Positions 30,722-41,343 of a stretch of 64,000 bases of DNA are shown here, piece after piece. The notes under the pieces were generated by a model that searched no databases, had not been told where the DNA came from, and worked only from the letters and a program-made list of their open reading frames with translations. The stretch's first letter is position 1, and the number at the start of each line of letters is the position of its first letter. The DNA is from Aequorivita sp. HC6-5. GTDB taxonomy: Bacteria; Bacteroidota; Bacteroidia; Flavobacteriales; Flavobacteriaceae. The stretch is from contig CAJJCS010000005.1 in assembly GCA_905182755.1 (NCBI GenBank), positions 1 to 64,000 on the forward strand. The letters are read 5' to 3'. The position numbers were made by a program, and so were the translations under genes.

Positions 30722-32679
30722 TATTCTAAAACTTGAAATTGAAGATTGTCTTGGTATTTTATGATATAAAAGGCATTGTTTTGATACCCAGACAACAGAC
30801 TTTTTGAGTACCTAAATTTATTTTCAATATACTGCGTTTCAAATTCTTGCTTGGATGCAGTAAATATATCTTCGGAGCTTGCAAGTCTTAAAATAACATC
30901 ATACGTTAAATCAAAACCACGAACAGCAAACCTATTAGGCAGCACTCCGTATTTGTTTTTATAACTAATTAAAAAGGCGTTTTTATCCTTATAATTATAA
31001 CTTTTATTCACAGATGGGAATGTAAAATTTAATTCGGCTAGATGTACATTAGAAACGTCATGGTAATCAAAGGCAGCATTTTTATCTAAACTAAACAAAC
31101 GTATTTCATAATCTACAGGCTCCTCGTCCTCCTCTAAATCTGGGTCTATAACTGGCAGACCATTTAAAACTCCTACCACATTACTTATTAAAATGGGATC
31201 TATAGATTCAAGAATAACCCAGTTTTCTTTGGTCTCATCTATTTGAATTTCAATATCCTCAAGGCGTAAAAAACCCTCTTCGCGCAAAGACACTATTTTG
31301 GCATCTGGGATAGCAGCCATTATTTTTGCTAGCTGGATTGTTTTTGCACTATCTGTAATAACTATTACATTTTTATCACTCATGCCAGAGACAATGTACT
31401 CAAGCATTCCATCCTCAAGCATTGCATCACTTGGCAAACTCTGAAACACATTTTTAGAGATCTTGATTTGTTTATTGCTCAAAGGAGAAAAAATAGGCAC
31501 ATTAGTATCCTGTAGCATAGCAGCTGCATTTTCTATATTTTTTTGACCAAGTGGGCCTATAACAGCATCAAAAGTATCAAATGCATTATCCTTAATAATA
31601 TCGCTAACAATAGCTGTACTGTATTGGGTGTCAAACACATCAAGCTGCAATGAGATTCCTTTGTCTTTGGCAAATTCTGTGGCCATTAAAAGCCCACTGT
31701 AAAAATCTAGAGACAAAGACATCAATCTGTTTCTCTTTATTTCCTGTTGCTTTAGGGTTAAAGAATCTGAGGTTATTTTATTTAAACGAAATGGCAATAA
31801 TACCGCGATACGTTTTTGTGAGGTATCAATAATTGTTTGCTGTAAATCTCTTATGTTAATTTGGCCAGTTAATAAAGTAGTAACATTTGTAGGGATTTTA
31901 AGGATCATGCCATCTTGTAACCCGTCTTTAGCATATGGATTTAAAGCAATAATTTGTTCTTTTGTTAGGTTGGTTTTTACTTTTAATCTGTAAAACCCTT
32001 CTTTTGGTTGCACCTGATAAAACGTATAGCCTTTCTCAGCAATAGCAGTTTGTAAAATAGCTTTAGACGGAACATTAATAACCGCATATTGAGCAAGCCC
32101 ATCTCCTAATTGAGGATTCATTTGTTCCAGCTCATATACTGTAATGCCATACATTCTAGCAATACCGTATCGTGTTTCTTTGGCCTTAACTGTATGTTTT
32201 GAAAGCTTAGATGAGTCTATAGTTGTTGCTCCAGAGGTTATGGAGTCATTATCAATTGCCACTGGGGCATCTACAATTTTTAAATGCAGCGGAATCTGTA
32301 ATCTCTCGCCTTTTTTTATTTGACGAGCGTATAGCTGTTTATTGAAGCGTTTTATTGCATCAATAGAGACATTGTATTTTTTGGAGATACTAAATAGGGT
32401 TTCTTTTCGTCTTACTTTGTGTTTTTTGAATTTGGGAGGATTTTGAGTAGCTACAGATTTGCTAACGACAGGGATTATCAGCAAAGAATTAGGTATTAGC
32501 CCATTTTCAATCTCTGGATTTCTCTTTTTTATCGCGGCCTGAGAAACCCCATATAATGTAGCAATTTGAGATAGGGTTTGGTTTTTTTGAACTGTATGAG
32601 TTTCATACTCTTCTTGCGCAGTAGCCAAGCTACTAACTAAGAAAATACACACCATACAAAGAGACACTAAATACTTCAT
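30721..32679 (-). CDS. Secreted LysM protein with periplasmic receptor-like domain
   Basis: 652 residues from the ATG at 32679, chosen because a signal peptide (KYLVSLCMVCIFLVSSLATA) follows; the ATG at 32730 would hide it. Four LysM repeats come next (THTVQKNQTLSQIATLYGVS; HKVRRKETLFSISKKYNVS; HTVKAKETRYGIARMYGIT; FYQVQPKEGFYRLKVKTNLT), then a region like a type I periplasmic binding protein (RIAVLLPFRLN...LDFYSGLLMATEFAKDKGI...FDAVIGPLGQKNIENAA). LysM domains bind peptidoglycan. The second half resembles LppC/LpoA-type or branched-chain amino acid receptor folds, so a role in cell-wall regulation is inferred. It overlaps the osmC-like gene by one base and lies between it and guaA. Confidence 0.88.
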   Translation of the reverse strand: MKYLVSLCMVCIFLVSSLATAQEEYETHTVQKNQTLSQIATLYGVSQAAIKKRNPEIENGLIPNSLLIIPVVSKSVATQNPPKFKKHKVRRKETLFSISKKYNVSIDAIKRFNKQLYARQIKKGERLQIPLHLKIVDAPVAIDNDSITSGATTIDSSKLSKHTVKAKETRYGIARMYGITVYELEQMNPQLGDGLAQYAVINVPSKAILQTAIAEKGYTFYQVQPKEGFYRLKVKTNLTKEQIIALNPYAKDGLQDGMILKIPTNVTTLLTGQINIRDLQQTIIDTSQKRIAVLLPFRLNKITSDSLTLKQQEIKRNRLMSLSLDFYSGLLMATEFAKDKGISLQLDVFDTQYSTAIVSDIIKDNAFDTFDAVIGPLGQKNIENAAAMLQDTNVPIFSPLSNKQIKISKNVFQSLPSDAMLEDGMLEYIVSGMSDKNVIVITDSAKTIQLAKIMAAIPDAKIVSLREEGFLRLEDIEIQIDETKENWVILESIDPILISNVVGVLNGLPVIDPDLEEDEEPVDYEIRLFSLDKNAAFDYHDVSNVHLAELNFTFPSVNKSYNYKDKNAFLISYKNKYGVLPNRFAVRGFDLTYDVILRLASSEDIFTASKQEFETQYIENKFRYSKSLLSGYQNNAFYIIKYQDNLQFQVLE

Positions 32680-32846
32680 GTTTGTGTTTTTATGAATGCT
32701 TCTGAGATTTAAAATAAAAAATCGCAACATACAGCCAATGTAAGTACTATTAAAATAACCTAAAAACGTTTTGTAGATATTATTACAAAACTAGTGCCAA
32801 GAAAACAATAGCTATCAAAAAAAGTAAACGAACACCTTTACAGGGG

Positions 32847-34376
32847 CTACTCCCACTCTATAGTAGCTGGTGGCTTGCTGCTAATATCGTACACAACTCT
32901 ATTAACTCCCTTAACTCTATTTATAATATTATTGCTGGTCTCTTGCAGAAATTTATAGGGCAAATCTACCCAGTCTGCGGTCATACCATCGGTGCTCTCT
33001 ACAGCACGAAGGGCTACTACTTTTTCATAGGTTCTCTCATCACCCATCACCCCTACACTATTAACTGGCAACAACATAGCTCCAGCTTGCCATACTTTAT
33101 CATACAAATCCCACTTTCTTAGGCCTTGAATAAAGATATGATCTACCTCTTGTAAAATTCGTACTTTCTCTGGAGTGACATCTCCTAAAATACGGATAGC
33201 TAAACCAGGACCTGGAAATGGATGGCGCCCTAATAATTTTCGGTCAATACCCATTTGTGCACCAACACGACGTACCTCATCTTTAAATAACATACGCAGA
33301 GGTTCTACAATTTTTAATTTCATGTAATCTGGCAATCCGCCAACATTATGGTGCGATTTAATAGTTACAGAAGGACCATTAACAGAAACGCTCTCTATTA
33401 CATCAGGATATATTGTTCCTTGAGCTAGGTATACTACATCTTTAATTGCTGTTGCCTGCTCATCAAATACATCAATAAAAGCTCCTCCAATTGCTTTACG
33501 TTTTTCTTCAGGGTCAGACTTATCTTTTAGGGCGCTCATAAACAGATCTGAGGCGTCAACCCCCTTTACATTAAGACCCATTCCTTTGTATTGTTCTAAT
33601 ACGCTAGAAAACTCATCTTTTCGCAGAAGTCCATTATTCACAAAAATACAATAGAGGTTTTGTCCAATTGCTTTGTGTAATAAAATAGCCGCAACTGTAG
33701 AGTCTACACCACCACTTAGGCCTAATACAACTTTATCATCACCAATTTTTTCTTTTAACTCTGCTACTGTAGTATCTACAAAAGCAGCAGGTGTCCAGCT
33801 AGGATCTACCCCTGCAATTTCAATTAAGAAATTATCTAAGAGTTGTTTACCATCCTGGGTGTGATATACCTCTGGATGGAATTGTATGGCATAGGTGTCT
33901 TCGCCTTCAATTCTATAGGCTGCATTGGCAACATCATTGGTGCTGGCTAAACGCACACCTTTATCTGGTAACTCGCTAATGGTATCACTGTGGCTCATCC
34001 AAACTTGTGTGTCTTCTGAAATACCTGCAAACAATCCAGCATGATCATGTATGGTCGTTAAGTTAGCACGTCCATACTCTCTAATGTTTGAAGGGGATAC
34101 TTTTCCTCCAAAGAAATGCGCCAAATATTGAGCACCATAACAAACACCCAATAAAGGTAAAATACCTTTTATATTTGAAAGATCTGGAACTGGAGCTTCA
34201 TCTGAACGTACCGAGGAAGGGCTCCCAGATAAAATAACGGCTTTGAAAGTTGATAAATCTTGTGGAACTTTATTGTAAGGATGTATTTCGCAATAGATGT
34301 TTAATTCTCTAACACGTCTAGCTATGAGCTGCGTGTATTGAGATCCAAAATCAAGAATGAGGACGTTATTTTGCAT
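32847..34376 (-). CDS. guaA: GMP synthase (glutamine-hydrolysing)
   Basis: Converts XMP to GMP. 509 residues from the ATG at 34376; the upstream TTG at 34382 is less likely because [16 protein letters not shown] is the usual start. The N-terminal class I glutamine amidotransferase has its nucleophile in [15 protein letters not shown] and His/Glu in [11 protein letters not shown]. The ATP pyrophosphatase has the PP-loop [18 protein letters not shown], and the dimerisation domain ends with the signature [11 protein letters not shown]. All motifs are intact. It is downstream of bshC with a 90-nt gap on the same strand. Confidence 0.97.
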   Translation of the reverse strand: MQNNVLILDFGSQYTQLIARRVRELNIYCEIHPYNKVPQDLSTFKAVILSGSPSSVRSDEAPVPDLSNIKGILPLLGVCYGAQYLAHFFGGKVSPSNIREYGRANLTTIHDHAGLFAGISEDTQVWMSHSDTISELPDKGVRLASTNDVANAAYRIEGEDTYAIQFHPEVYHTQDGKQLLDNFLIEIAGVDPSWTPAAFVDTTVAELKEKIGDDKVVLGLSGGVDSTVAAILLHKAIGQNLYCIFVNNGLLRKDEFSSVLEQYKGMGLNVKGVDASDLFMSALKDKSDPEEKRKAIGGAFIDVFDEQATAIKDVVYLAQGTIYPDVIESVSVNGPSVTIKSHHNVGGLPDYMKLKIVEPLRMLFKDEVRRVGAQMGIDRKLLGRHPFPGPGLAIRILGDVTPEKVRILQEVDHIFIQGLRKWDLYDKVWQAGAMLLPVNSVGVMGDERTYEKVVALRAVESTDGMTADWVDLPYKFLQETSNNIINRVKGVNRVVYDISSKPPATIEWE

Positions 34377-34466
34377 AAGCAAAAATACTTCAAAAAAGTA
34401 ATTTTGCTAGGGCTTGTCAAAAGAATTTATTGCAAATTTTAACAAAGATGTAAACAAGGCTGTTTA

Positions 34467-36010
34467 TTAAAAATAAATTATAGTAAACTTTCCGTCAAGA
34501 GGTTTTAAATTCTCCTTAATTGTAGGTATTAAGCCAGTTCCATATTCTAGATAAAATTCAGAAAAATTTGTTGTTCTTTCTTGCAGATTCCCATCAGGAA
34601 ACAACTCGCCGCGTAGGGCAATCAATCTTTCTATCTGAGCTGCATGTTTTCTTTTTTGAGCTTTTAAAAGACGTTTCTCTAGATGCTTTAAACCATTGGT
34701 TTGCTTTTTTTGTTGAGCCGCAACAGCCCCTAAAAAGGATGCGTCGGTTTGGGAAGCTAAAGTGTAAAGGTGCTCAAACTGTTTTTCAAGATGCGCCCGC
34801 TGTGCCGAGAAATCTATAGTAATCTGTGAAACTTTATGGACAAACCAAGTGGTAAGAGCGGTATCTTTTTTAAAAATATCTTGGACAGAAACATCAAGTT
34901 GTTTTAAGGTATGTTCTAGTTTTCTATTAGCCAAAACGGCGCTATTACGCATCAATAAAACAGGAAACGGAACCCCAACAGATTCAAAATAATCTTTTAA
35001 CTGAAACCAGTACGCTAGTTCACCTCCACCGCCAACATAGCAAAGGTTTGGCAAAATAACTTCCTGATACAAAGGACGCAGTAAAGCATTTGGAGAAAAC
35101 CGCTGGGGATACTCAGTTACTTGTTCTTGCATCTGGGCTTTAGAAAAGACCAAAGATGTATTGTTGATTAAAAACATTCCGTCTTTCTCTACAATACGCT
35201 CTCTTAATCCATCTTGTATGTAAAACAAATTAATTTCTCGCGGATGTACCTGCTGGCCATATCCAGCAGAGACTAGTCTTTGGCTAGTTTTGGTGATTTC
35301 TTTAAAGCCTTTTTTAGCAAATAGCTCCTTTTCTATATAAGAAGTAAACTGTTTTTTTAACCCTTGATCATCACCGTCCAAAACAACAATACCATAGCTA
35401 CCAAACAGCTCGTTGGTAATAAAACGAGTAGCCTGGGTTAAAGTGTCGTTGCCAGAGTAAGCCCTCTCAAAAAGAGCTAGCAAATACTCACCATTGACCC
35501 CTTGACCAAATTCTGTTTTTAAAACAGTTACTAATTCTTGTAAGACCTTAGTAGAAAACCTACCTACAGGACCGCTTTGATTAGCTTCCCATTTTATTTT
35601 TTTTCCTTTGAAATTAAAGCCGCTAATTTCTTCAAAATCATGATCTTCTGTAGCCATCCAAAATACAGGCACAAAACTATTTTCTGGATATTTTGTAGTG
35701 AGTTGTTCTGTGAGGTTAATGACAGAGAGTATTTTATATATATAATACATTGGCCCAGAAAACAAATTTAGCTGATGGCCAGTAGTAATGGTAAATGCTG
35801 TGTCTTTTGACAAAGCACTAATATTATCCTGTGTAGCTTGAGTTATAGCAACACCTGATATTGTTCTTGTAATTGAGACACTAAAACACTTCTTCCCTTT
35901 TGGGTAACACTCTTTTGCTTTTCTTCTAATTGCTCTTTAATACCTTCTATAGTTGGAAATTTTCCGTAGAAAGACCTTAGAGATATATCTTGCTCAAGAT
36001 AATCACTCAT
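34467..36010 (-). CDS. bshC: Bacillithiol synthase BshC (one frameshift)
   Basis: Putative cysteine ligase for the last step of bacillithiol synthesis (adds Cys to GlcN-malate). The start MSDYLEQDISLRSFYGKFP at 36010 follows the family pattern. The frame stops at 35843 after LQEQYQVLL; adding one base near 35855 continues as GVAITQATQDNISAL into the second frame, which holds the conserved TITTGHQLNLFSGPMYYIYKI, VFWMATEDHDFEEI and VCYVGGGGELAYW-type nucleotide-binding-like motifs (LCYVGGGGELAYWFQLK). Repaired length is about 514 residues. The other bacillithiol genes (bshA, bshB) are not in this window. With the YtxJ-like protein at 5.7 kb it supports use of bacillithiol as low-molecular-weight thiol. 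The break is likely a sequence error. Confidence 0.88.
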
Positions 36011-36226
36011 GGTCTTTGAAAATAACCTGTCTTTGAATAAGAAATAGAGGTTGATGGCATAAAACAAAAATACCCTTTAATTAATAACTATCATTTCTGA
36101 AAGGAAATTTTTAAAATAATTAACAAAGAAACAGCCCTCATTTATGGACTAAATATTTTGATAAGCACCTGTTTTATTAAATTTCAAAGTATATTAGCAT
36201 TTGAAATTATTACACCAAAAAAGACT

Positions 36227-38715
36227 ATGAAAAACGTAATCATTGCCCTTGTACTTTTTGTGAATGCTATTGGATATGGCCAACTTCAATCTCCAAGGAA
36301 TTTTTAGGCTATACCATAGGAACACAATTCACGCGTCATGCAGATGTGGTAGACTATTTTGAGCATGTAGCTTTACATAGTGATATGGTGCGTTATAAGG
36401 CATATGGTAAAACCAATGAAAGACGCAGCTTAACATACGCAGTAGTCTCTAGTGCCCAGAACATTGAAAACGCAGAACAAATACGCCTAGACAATCTTAA
36501 AAATGCTGGTATTATAAAAGGAGCGTCAGCACCTTCAAAAGCAATTGTTTGGCTTGAGTTATAATGTACATGGTAATGAGGCCTCTAGTACAGAAGCCGC
36601 TATGAAAACCCTCTATGAGTTAATCACACAAAAACAAGCTTGGCTTAGAAAACACGATTGTTATCATAGACCCATGCGTAAATCCAGATGGGCGAGACAG
36701 ATATGCAAATTGGTATAATCAAGTAAAATCTACGCCTTATAATGCGAATCAAGATGCTGATGAGCACAATGAGCCTTGGCCAGGAGGAAGGCCTAACCAC
36801 TATCTATTTGACCTTAATAGAGATTGGGCTTGGGCAACACAAATAGAAACTCAGGAGCGTTTAAAAATCTACAATAAATGGATGCCACACATTCATGTTG
36901 ATTTCCATGAACAGGGATCAATGAACCTTATTATTTTGCTCCAGCCGCAGAACCATTTCATGAAATTATTAGCGATTTGCAACGAGATTTCCAGACAAAA
37001 ATTGGTAAAAACCACGCTACGGTATTTTGACCAAGAAGGATGGTTGTATTTTACCAGAGAGCGTTTTGATTTACTCTACCCAAGTTATGGAGACACCTAC
37101 CCAACCTTTATGGGCGCCATAGGCATGACCTATGAACAGGCTGGTCATGGCCGCGCAGGTTTAGGGATTAACACAGATCGAAGGATATGAGTTAACCCTT
37201 GTAGACCGCGTGGCACACCATACCACTACTGGGCTATCTACAGTTGAAATGGGTAGTAAAAATGCCTCAGAGTTAAACTCAGAGTTTAAAAAATTCTTCA
37301 CCAACGATGCTCTTGTATACAAAAGTTATGTGCTGCAGGGTCATCCAGACAAAATAGCACTACTCACTCAACTTCTTGACAAACATGAGATTACCTACGG
37401 ATATGCAGGTCAAGGTAGTGTTTCTGGGTATCACTACACTACCGCCAGTAATGGCTCCATGGACACCAATGGCGCATTGGTTGTGAGCACCAATCAAGCA
37501 AAAGGAAAAATGATTAAAGTTTTGTTTGAACCAGATGCAAGCCTAGAGGAGCCCCTAACCTATGACATCACAGCATGGAGTATCCCGTATGCCTATGGAC
37601 TGGAGGCTGTTGCTTCTAAAAATTTGGTGGCTGCAACACAGGCCAAGACAGCTAGTAACACAGAAAATACAAACACAACAGCTGCAGGTTTTATAGCCTC
37701 TTGGAACACCATGAAAGATGCTCATTTTTTAGCAGCGCTTTTACAGCAAAATATTAACGTGCGTTTTACGGAGAAAAAACTACGCTTTGGTGGAGAAAAT
37801 TTTGAAAGAGGTAGCTTAGTTATCACAAAAAGTGACAATAAAAACAACCCTAACTTTTATCAAAAATTAAATGAAATTGCAAACAATCATGGCCGCACAT
37901 TATTTGCGTCAAATACTACTTTTGGTGACACCAGGACAGACATGGGATCTCCAGATATAAAAATGATCAACGCTCCAAAAATTGCCCTTTTAAAAGGTGA
38001 TGGAGTATCTTCTTTAAGCTATGGAGCTGCTTGGCATTTCTTTGAGAAACAATTACAGTACCCTGTAACACACATAGATACCCAAAGCATGTCTTTCTCT
38101 AAACTAGCAAGATATAATGTCTTGGTATTACCAGAGGGAAGGTATAGCAAATTACTTGGCGAAGAGCAAATCAAGGAATTAAAAAAATGGATACGTAGTG
38201 GCGGAAAAGTAATTGCCATTGGTAGTGCAACTAGAAGCTTTTTGGATAAAAAAGGATTTGATCTAAAAAACAATGAACAAGATGATCTAGATGATCTAGA
38301 TGATAAACAAAGTAAAGAAAACTTAACTCCATATGATAAGCGAGAGCGTGAGAGTGTGACTAATTTTATAACCGGAAGTATTTACAAAATCACATTAGAT
38401 GCTTCTCATCCATTAGCCTATGGATATGGAGATACTTATTTTTCACTAAAACAAGGGAGCACCTCTTACCAGTTTATGGAAGAAGGATACAATGTGGGGT
38501 ATATTGATGGAGATGCGAAAAGTGTTTCTGGTTTTTCTGGAGAAAAAGCCAAAGCAAAACTAAAAAACTCAATGGTTTTTGGAGAAGCTAGAATGGGCTC
38601 TGGAAGTGTTGTATACCTTGTAGATGATGTGCTGTTTAGGTCTTTCTGGGAGCAAGGAAAACTATTTTTTGCCAACGCACTATTTTTTGTAAACAACAAT
38701 AAATTTACTCTTTAA
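36227..38715 (+). CDS. Secreted M14 zinc carboxypeptidase (about six frame breaks)
   Basis: Exported peptidase of about 829 residues once repaired. Signal peptide MKNVIIALVLFVNAIGYG, then an M14 domain: zinc ligands HGNE in SYNVHGNEASS, Arg/Asn region VNPDGRDRYANWYN, FDLNRDWAW, and the catalytic Glu in MTYEQAGHGRAG. From about residue 330 follows a long C-terminal region with a DJ-1/GATase-like fold (NVLVLPEGRYSKLLGEEQIKELKKWIRSGGKVIAIG). The frame breaks near 36293, 36560, 36647, 36918, 37020 and 37180 and is open from there to 38715. All catalytic motifs survive repair, which favours sequence error over pseudogene, but six breaks in 900 nt is unusual. An acidic tract of two DDL repeats lies at 38275-38310. 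It is divergent from bshC. Confidence 0.8.
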
Positions 38716-38750
38716 TACACTAGAAAATTAAGTGTTTTACTGCGCGAAAA

Positions 38751-39977
38751 TTATACTTTGTTTTTTTCTTCAATCCATTTACTGAGGTATTTTGACGCTT
38801 GTAAACTTTGGTGTTGAAGAATTTGCCCTATAAAATGTGCCTGCCTGTGTAGTTTTAAATTTATCTTCAAAGCATCTAAGCGGGTCATGAAATCCTTAGC
38901 AATAGCCTTGCCATTGTAACGCGCTTTAATAATCTCAACACCTCTTTGAGCGTTTTGTTGCCACTTTATTTTATCGCTATATATTGCTACAGAAAGCTCA
39001 GCAAAACTCTCTGGAGTATCTGCAATAACTCCTGGCATTGGTAAATCTCCATACATCCCTTCAGCACCTATTGAGGTAGTTACCCCTGGGGTTCCATACA
39101 ACATGGCATCAAGCAACTTCCCTTTTAAGCCAGCCCCAAAACGCAAGGGTGCTAAGCAAACTCTTGCCTTTTGCATTACATGCGCTACAGAGTCTGCCCA
39201 ACCCATTATGTAAAAGCCTTGCTTTTGGTTGTGCAGTTCTAAAATATGCTGGGGCGCATAATTTCCATAAATATATAACTGGGCCTGGGGCAACTGTTTT
39301 TTTATCAGTGGCCAAATCTCTTTTTTCAAATACAACACGCTATCTACATTAGGTCCATGAAGTAAATTACCGATAGTCATAAAATTGGCTCTTTGCTCAA
39401 ACCCAGGAAAATTACCTGAATCAGGCAACTTGGTAACCATAAAAGGAAGGTAGTATAGTATCTCTTTGGAAACAGCGAAGGTGTCGGTGAGAAGCTTCAT
39501 TTCAAATTCTGAAATTATCAAAGAAAGATCACACCTTAAAATACTCGCAATTTCTCTTTTTGCAGTCTCTGTAAAGAGGTTTGCATCTTTAACATCTGTT
39601 GCGTCTTTAAGGGACTGCTGCCTTGCTTTTCTTAAAAAATGAAGGTCTTCTGTGTCTAAAATCTTTAAGGCTTTTGGGCAACTCTGGGTCACTCGCCAAG
39701 CAAACTGTTCTTCTGTAACGAACCGATCAAATAAAACTAGTGTTGGATTTAATTGCCTTACAAAGTCGTCAAAAGAGGAGTCGTTTATCGCGATTTGTTG
39801 GGTAGTAACTCCAATTGAATTTAGATTAAAGCTTTTTTCTGAGCTACTTGCGCTACTTGCAAAAGTAATGCCATACCCATGACTTGTAAACATCTCTATA
39901 AGCTGCAACATCCTGCCGCCCGCTGCTGTTGTAGTGGGCTCTGGAAATGTTTGACCAATTATAAGTAAGCTATTCAA
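38751..39977 (-). CDS. GT-B glycosyltransferase (family 4-like)
   Basis: 408 residues of GT-B fold. The N-terminal domain starts with NSLLIIGQTFPEPTTTAAGGRMLQL, matching the Gly-rich acceptor loop. The C-terminal nucleotide-sugar domain includes QRANFMTIGNLLHGPNVD, YIYGNYAPQHIL and the donor-site APLRFGAGLKGKLLDAMLYGTPGVTTSIGAEGM, with the E/GxGxK pattern of family 4 and related retaining enzymes. The donor and acceptor cannot be told from sequence. It stands alone between the carboxypeptidase and a propeller lipoprotein, with no polysaccharide gene cluster around it. Confidence 0.87.
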   Translation of the reverse strand: MNSLLIIGQTFPEPTTTAAGGRMLQLIEMFTSHGYGITFASSASSSEKSFNLNSIGVTTQQIAINDSSFDDFVRQLNPTLVLFDRFVTEEQFAWRVTQSCPKALKILDTEDLHFLRKARQQSLKDATDVKDANLFTETAKREIASILRCDLSLIISEFEMKLLTDTFAVSKEILYYLPFMVTKLPDSGNFPGFEQRANFMTIGNLLHGPNVDSVLYLKKEIWPLIKKQLPQAQLYIYGNYAPQHILELHNQKQGFYIMGWADSVAHVMQKARVCLAPLRFGAGLKGKLLDAMLYGTPGVTTSIGAEGMYGDLPMPGVIADTPESFAELSVAIYSDKIKWQQNAQRGVEIIKARYNGKAIAKDFMTRLDALKINLKLHRQAHFIGQILQHQSLQASKYLSKWIEEKNKV

Positions 39978-40019
39978 GGCTTGTATTTGTTTTTATTGCG
40001 CGGGTAAGCGGCAGATTAC

Positions 40020-41288
40020 TTAAAGATCTTCTACACTAACGCGCATCGTTTTGATGCTCGGTGTATTAGTTTCATCCAAAAGTGTCATAGCGGCATATAT
40101 GCTGCCGTTTAACAGTTCAATTTGAGGAAAACCACTAGCTCGCCCCGCATTTGTTTTAGTAAGAGTTATGGTTGGGCCTTTTTCTCCAGAGTTTGTTATT
40201 TTAGCTATTTGCACATAGGCAACATCATTGGTGTCACGCTCCATCCAAGAAACCACAGCCTCTGTATTGTTAAGTGCAATGACATCTACTCTTCCTAATG
40301 TTTCTTGGGTATTAATGTGTATTGGTTTGCCAAATGTTTCTCCGTTATCACTGGAAAAAACTACTTGTACTTTGGGGATTTCATTGGCAGCTGTAAACCA
40401 GGCAACAGCTAGATTTTTTTCAAAAGCAGCTACAGCGGGACCATTAACTGGACAACCGGCTATCTGCCAATTATCTGTATGAATTGTTTTGGGGGCAGAC
40501 CACGTATTATCAGCTTGCCACCTGACTATAGATATATCTCTAATTTCCTGATGGGTTCTGTCTCTATAGACTACAACAGGACCGTTAAGAGTCATGGCAG
40601 CGCTTGTTTGGCAGCAATCACAAATACGATGGTCCAGCTCTTTTGAGTTAATTACATTGCCCTGAATATCCACCATAGCACCTCGAAGGGTCATAGCACC
40701 ACGGCTAGAATGACCGCCATTTTCATGATCTGTAGGGTTGCTTTCTATAGTATTTCGGCCATCAAGCCAGGTTACAAAAAACTCATCTTGGTTATTGGCA
40801 GGAATCATAGACACAAAACCATGCTCTGTTTTAGTGCCGTCTGTATGTAAAATGAAATTCTTTTTCCAAGAAGTGCTATCTCTATTTTTATAGTTCAGCT
40901 TTACATCATAGCTATAAGCGGCTTTGTCAGACTTTTGCAGATAACTTGTTAGCAAGCTTCCATTGTTTTGGGCAATAGCAGGAAAGTCTGCCCAGTTTGT
41001 AAACCAAGTATCACCCCAGGCAATAACCTCTGGTGTAGACCAAGTATTACCTGTGTAACTCGAGTAATGCAGGTAATCTATATCATCTTTAAAAGTAACC
41101 CATGACATGTATAAGGTAGTTGTATTACTAAAGAGTCTTGGGGTTTGGCTATCTGTTTTTGTTGGATTAGACAAAGAGACAACTACAGCATTTTGAGAAT
41201 CTAACTTTTGGCTATTACTGCTGGCAGCATCTTTGCATTGAATAAAAACAAAAGAAAATAAGCCAATAAATAGTACCAGTTTTTTCAT
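40020..41288 (-). CDS. Lipoprotein with sialidase-type beta-propeller repeats and CDCC motif
   Basis: 422 residues from the ATG at 41288, chosen because the lipoprotein signal MKKLVLFIGLFSFVFIQC starts there (lipobox-like FIQC). The rest is a predicted six-bladed propeller with repeats such as ISWMERDTNDVAY-type strands and one clear Asp box (VVFSSDNGETFGKPI). Pipelines often name such proteins exo-alpha-sialidase, but the arginine triad and catalytic Tyr/Glu pair are not evident, so I do not. An unusual CDCC motif (ELDHRICDCCQTSAAMT, coded near 40611-40640) and a TCPV-like INGPVAG context may bind metal. The gene runs into rimO 56 nt away. Function unknown. Confidence 0.75.
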   Translation of the reverse strand: MKKLVLFIGLFSFVFIQCKDAASSNSQKLDSQNAVVVSLSNPTKTDSQTPRLFSNTTTLYMSWVTFKDDIDYLHYSSYTGNTWSTPEVIAWGDTWFTNWADFPAIAQNNGSLLTSYLQKSDKAAYSYDVKLNYKNRDSTSWKKNFILHTDGTKTEHGFVSMIPANNQDEFFVTWLDGRNTIESNPTDHENGGHSSRGAMTLRGAMVDIQGNVINSKELDHRICDCCQTSAAMTLNGPVVVYRDRTHQEIRDISIVRWQADNTWSAPKTIHTDNWQIAGCPVNGPAVAAFEKNLAVAWFTAANEIPKVQVVFSSDNGETFGKPIHINTQETLGRVDVIALNNTEAVVSWMERDTNDVAYVQIAKITNSGEKGPTITLTKTNAGRASGFPQIELLNGSIYAAMTLLDETNTPSIKTMRVSVEDL

Positions 41289-41343
41289 AAACCGAAAGTA
41301 CAAAATAGATTTGAAATGCTTTAGAAAAAACACTTAAACCATG

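Noticed and set aside
38275-38310. Short direct repeat GATGATCTA as a phase-variable tract
   Set aside because: The units are 9 nt long, so copy changes keep the frame, and the surrounding frame is open; it is a small acidic loop in the carboxypeptidase.
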